From positions 1 through 5,577 of the forward strand of contig JAAWGY010000184.1 of NCBI GenBank assembly GCA_022795575.1: DNA of 5,577 nt, given 5' to 3'. Within the stretch, counting starts at the first letter, position 1, and every line of letters starts with the position of its first letter. The position numbers and the translations under genes were made by a program. A model generated the notes under the pieces. That model was not told the DNA's origin and did no database searches. It saw only the letters and a list, made by a program, of their open reading frames with translations. Source of the stretch: Angelakisella sp. (GTDB lineage Bacteria; Bacillota; Clostridia; Oscillospirales; Ruminococcaceae). Below are positions 5,520 to 5,577 of the stretch, one piece after another.

Positions 5520-5567
5520 TGCCAAAAAACCTTGAAATACACACAGTATTCCTGCGCTTTTTTGGCA
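5520..5567 (-). repeat. Hairpin-bearing intergenic repeat, right copy
   Basis: A perfect 10-bp inverted repeat, TGCCAAAAAA (5520-5529) and TTTTTTGGCA (5558-5567), encloses an inner 7-bp hairpin. On the minus strand the hairpin is GGAATAC-tgtgt-GTATTTC (5552 to 5534), with one G-U pair. It is preceded by AAAAGCGCA, as in the left-edge copy. The wider stretch 5413-5577 is otherwise gene-poor. It holds a near-palindromic GGCAAATTTTCC segment (5499-5510) and a 35-codon minus-strand frame (5461-5568) rich in Arg and Lys, whose ribosome site, if any, would lie beyond the window. I think that frame is a by-product of the repeat. Confidence 0.5.
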
Positions 5568-5577
5568 TCGGCAGTCA

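Noticed and set aside
1..5577. CRISPR array, tRNA or rRNA gene, transposase, phage genes
   Set aside because: No regularly spaced repeats, no cloverleaf or rRNA-like stretch and no transposase or integrase motif were seen on either strand.

Overview
The window looks like a chromosomal segment of a GC-rich Gram-positive anaerobe of the class Clostridia, most likely an Oscillospiraceae-type gut bacterium (Flavonifractor/Lawsonibacter-like). This is inferred from strong AGGAGG-type ribosome sites, two lipoproteins with Clostridia-style signal peptides, a DUF4358 protein (a family seen mostly in Clostridia), extended -10 promoters and the overall protein character. No search could be run, so the taxon is a guess.

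Layout, left to right. Bases 1-72 hold a hairpin-bearing repeat unit. A strong terminator (168-200) closes a two-gene minus-strand operon of a MarR-family regulator (996-1427) followed by a TauE/SafE-family membrane exporter (216-992). The exporter starts at TTG, three bases after the regulator's stop. The operon has a near-consensus promoter (1482-1510) with two dyads centred 20 bp apart, probably the regulator's own operator. Upstream, a T7-tailed terminator (1536-1568) ends a monocistronic minus-strand DUF4358 lipoprotein gene (1592-2101). A 214-bp divergent intergenic region then carries one promoter for each direction and a GC hairpin in the lipoprotein leader. The only plus-strand gene (2316-2846) encodes a nicotinamidase/isochorismatase-type cysteine hydrolase. 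A bidirectional terminator (2867-2907) separates it from a convergent minus-strand pair: a radical SAM/SPASM protein (4445-5323) transcribed first, then a lipid-anchored S12 (beta-lactamase-like) serine hydrolase (2995-4377). The right end (about 5464-5577) is non-coding or nearly so, and carries a second diverged copy of the left-edge repeat.

How the genes work together: the MarR/TauE pair reads as an inducible small-anion (sulfite/sulfonate-type) export unit. The hydrolase probably acts in NAD salvage. The radical SAM/serine hydrolase pair is likely co-transcribed, but its joint role is unknown. The genes are otherwise ordinary housekeeping or accessory types. The most interesting structure is the pair of similarly oriented repeats at the two edges, whose 7-bp stems show a compensatory base-pair change.
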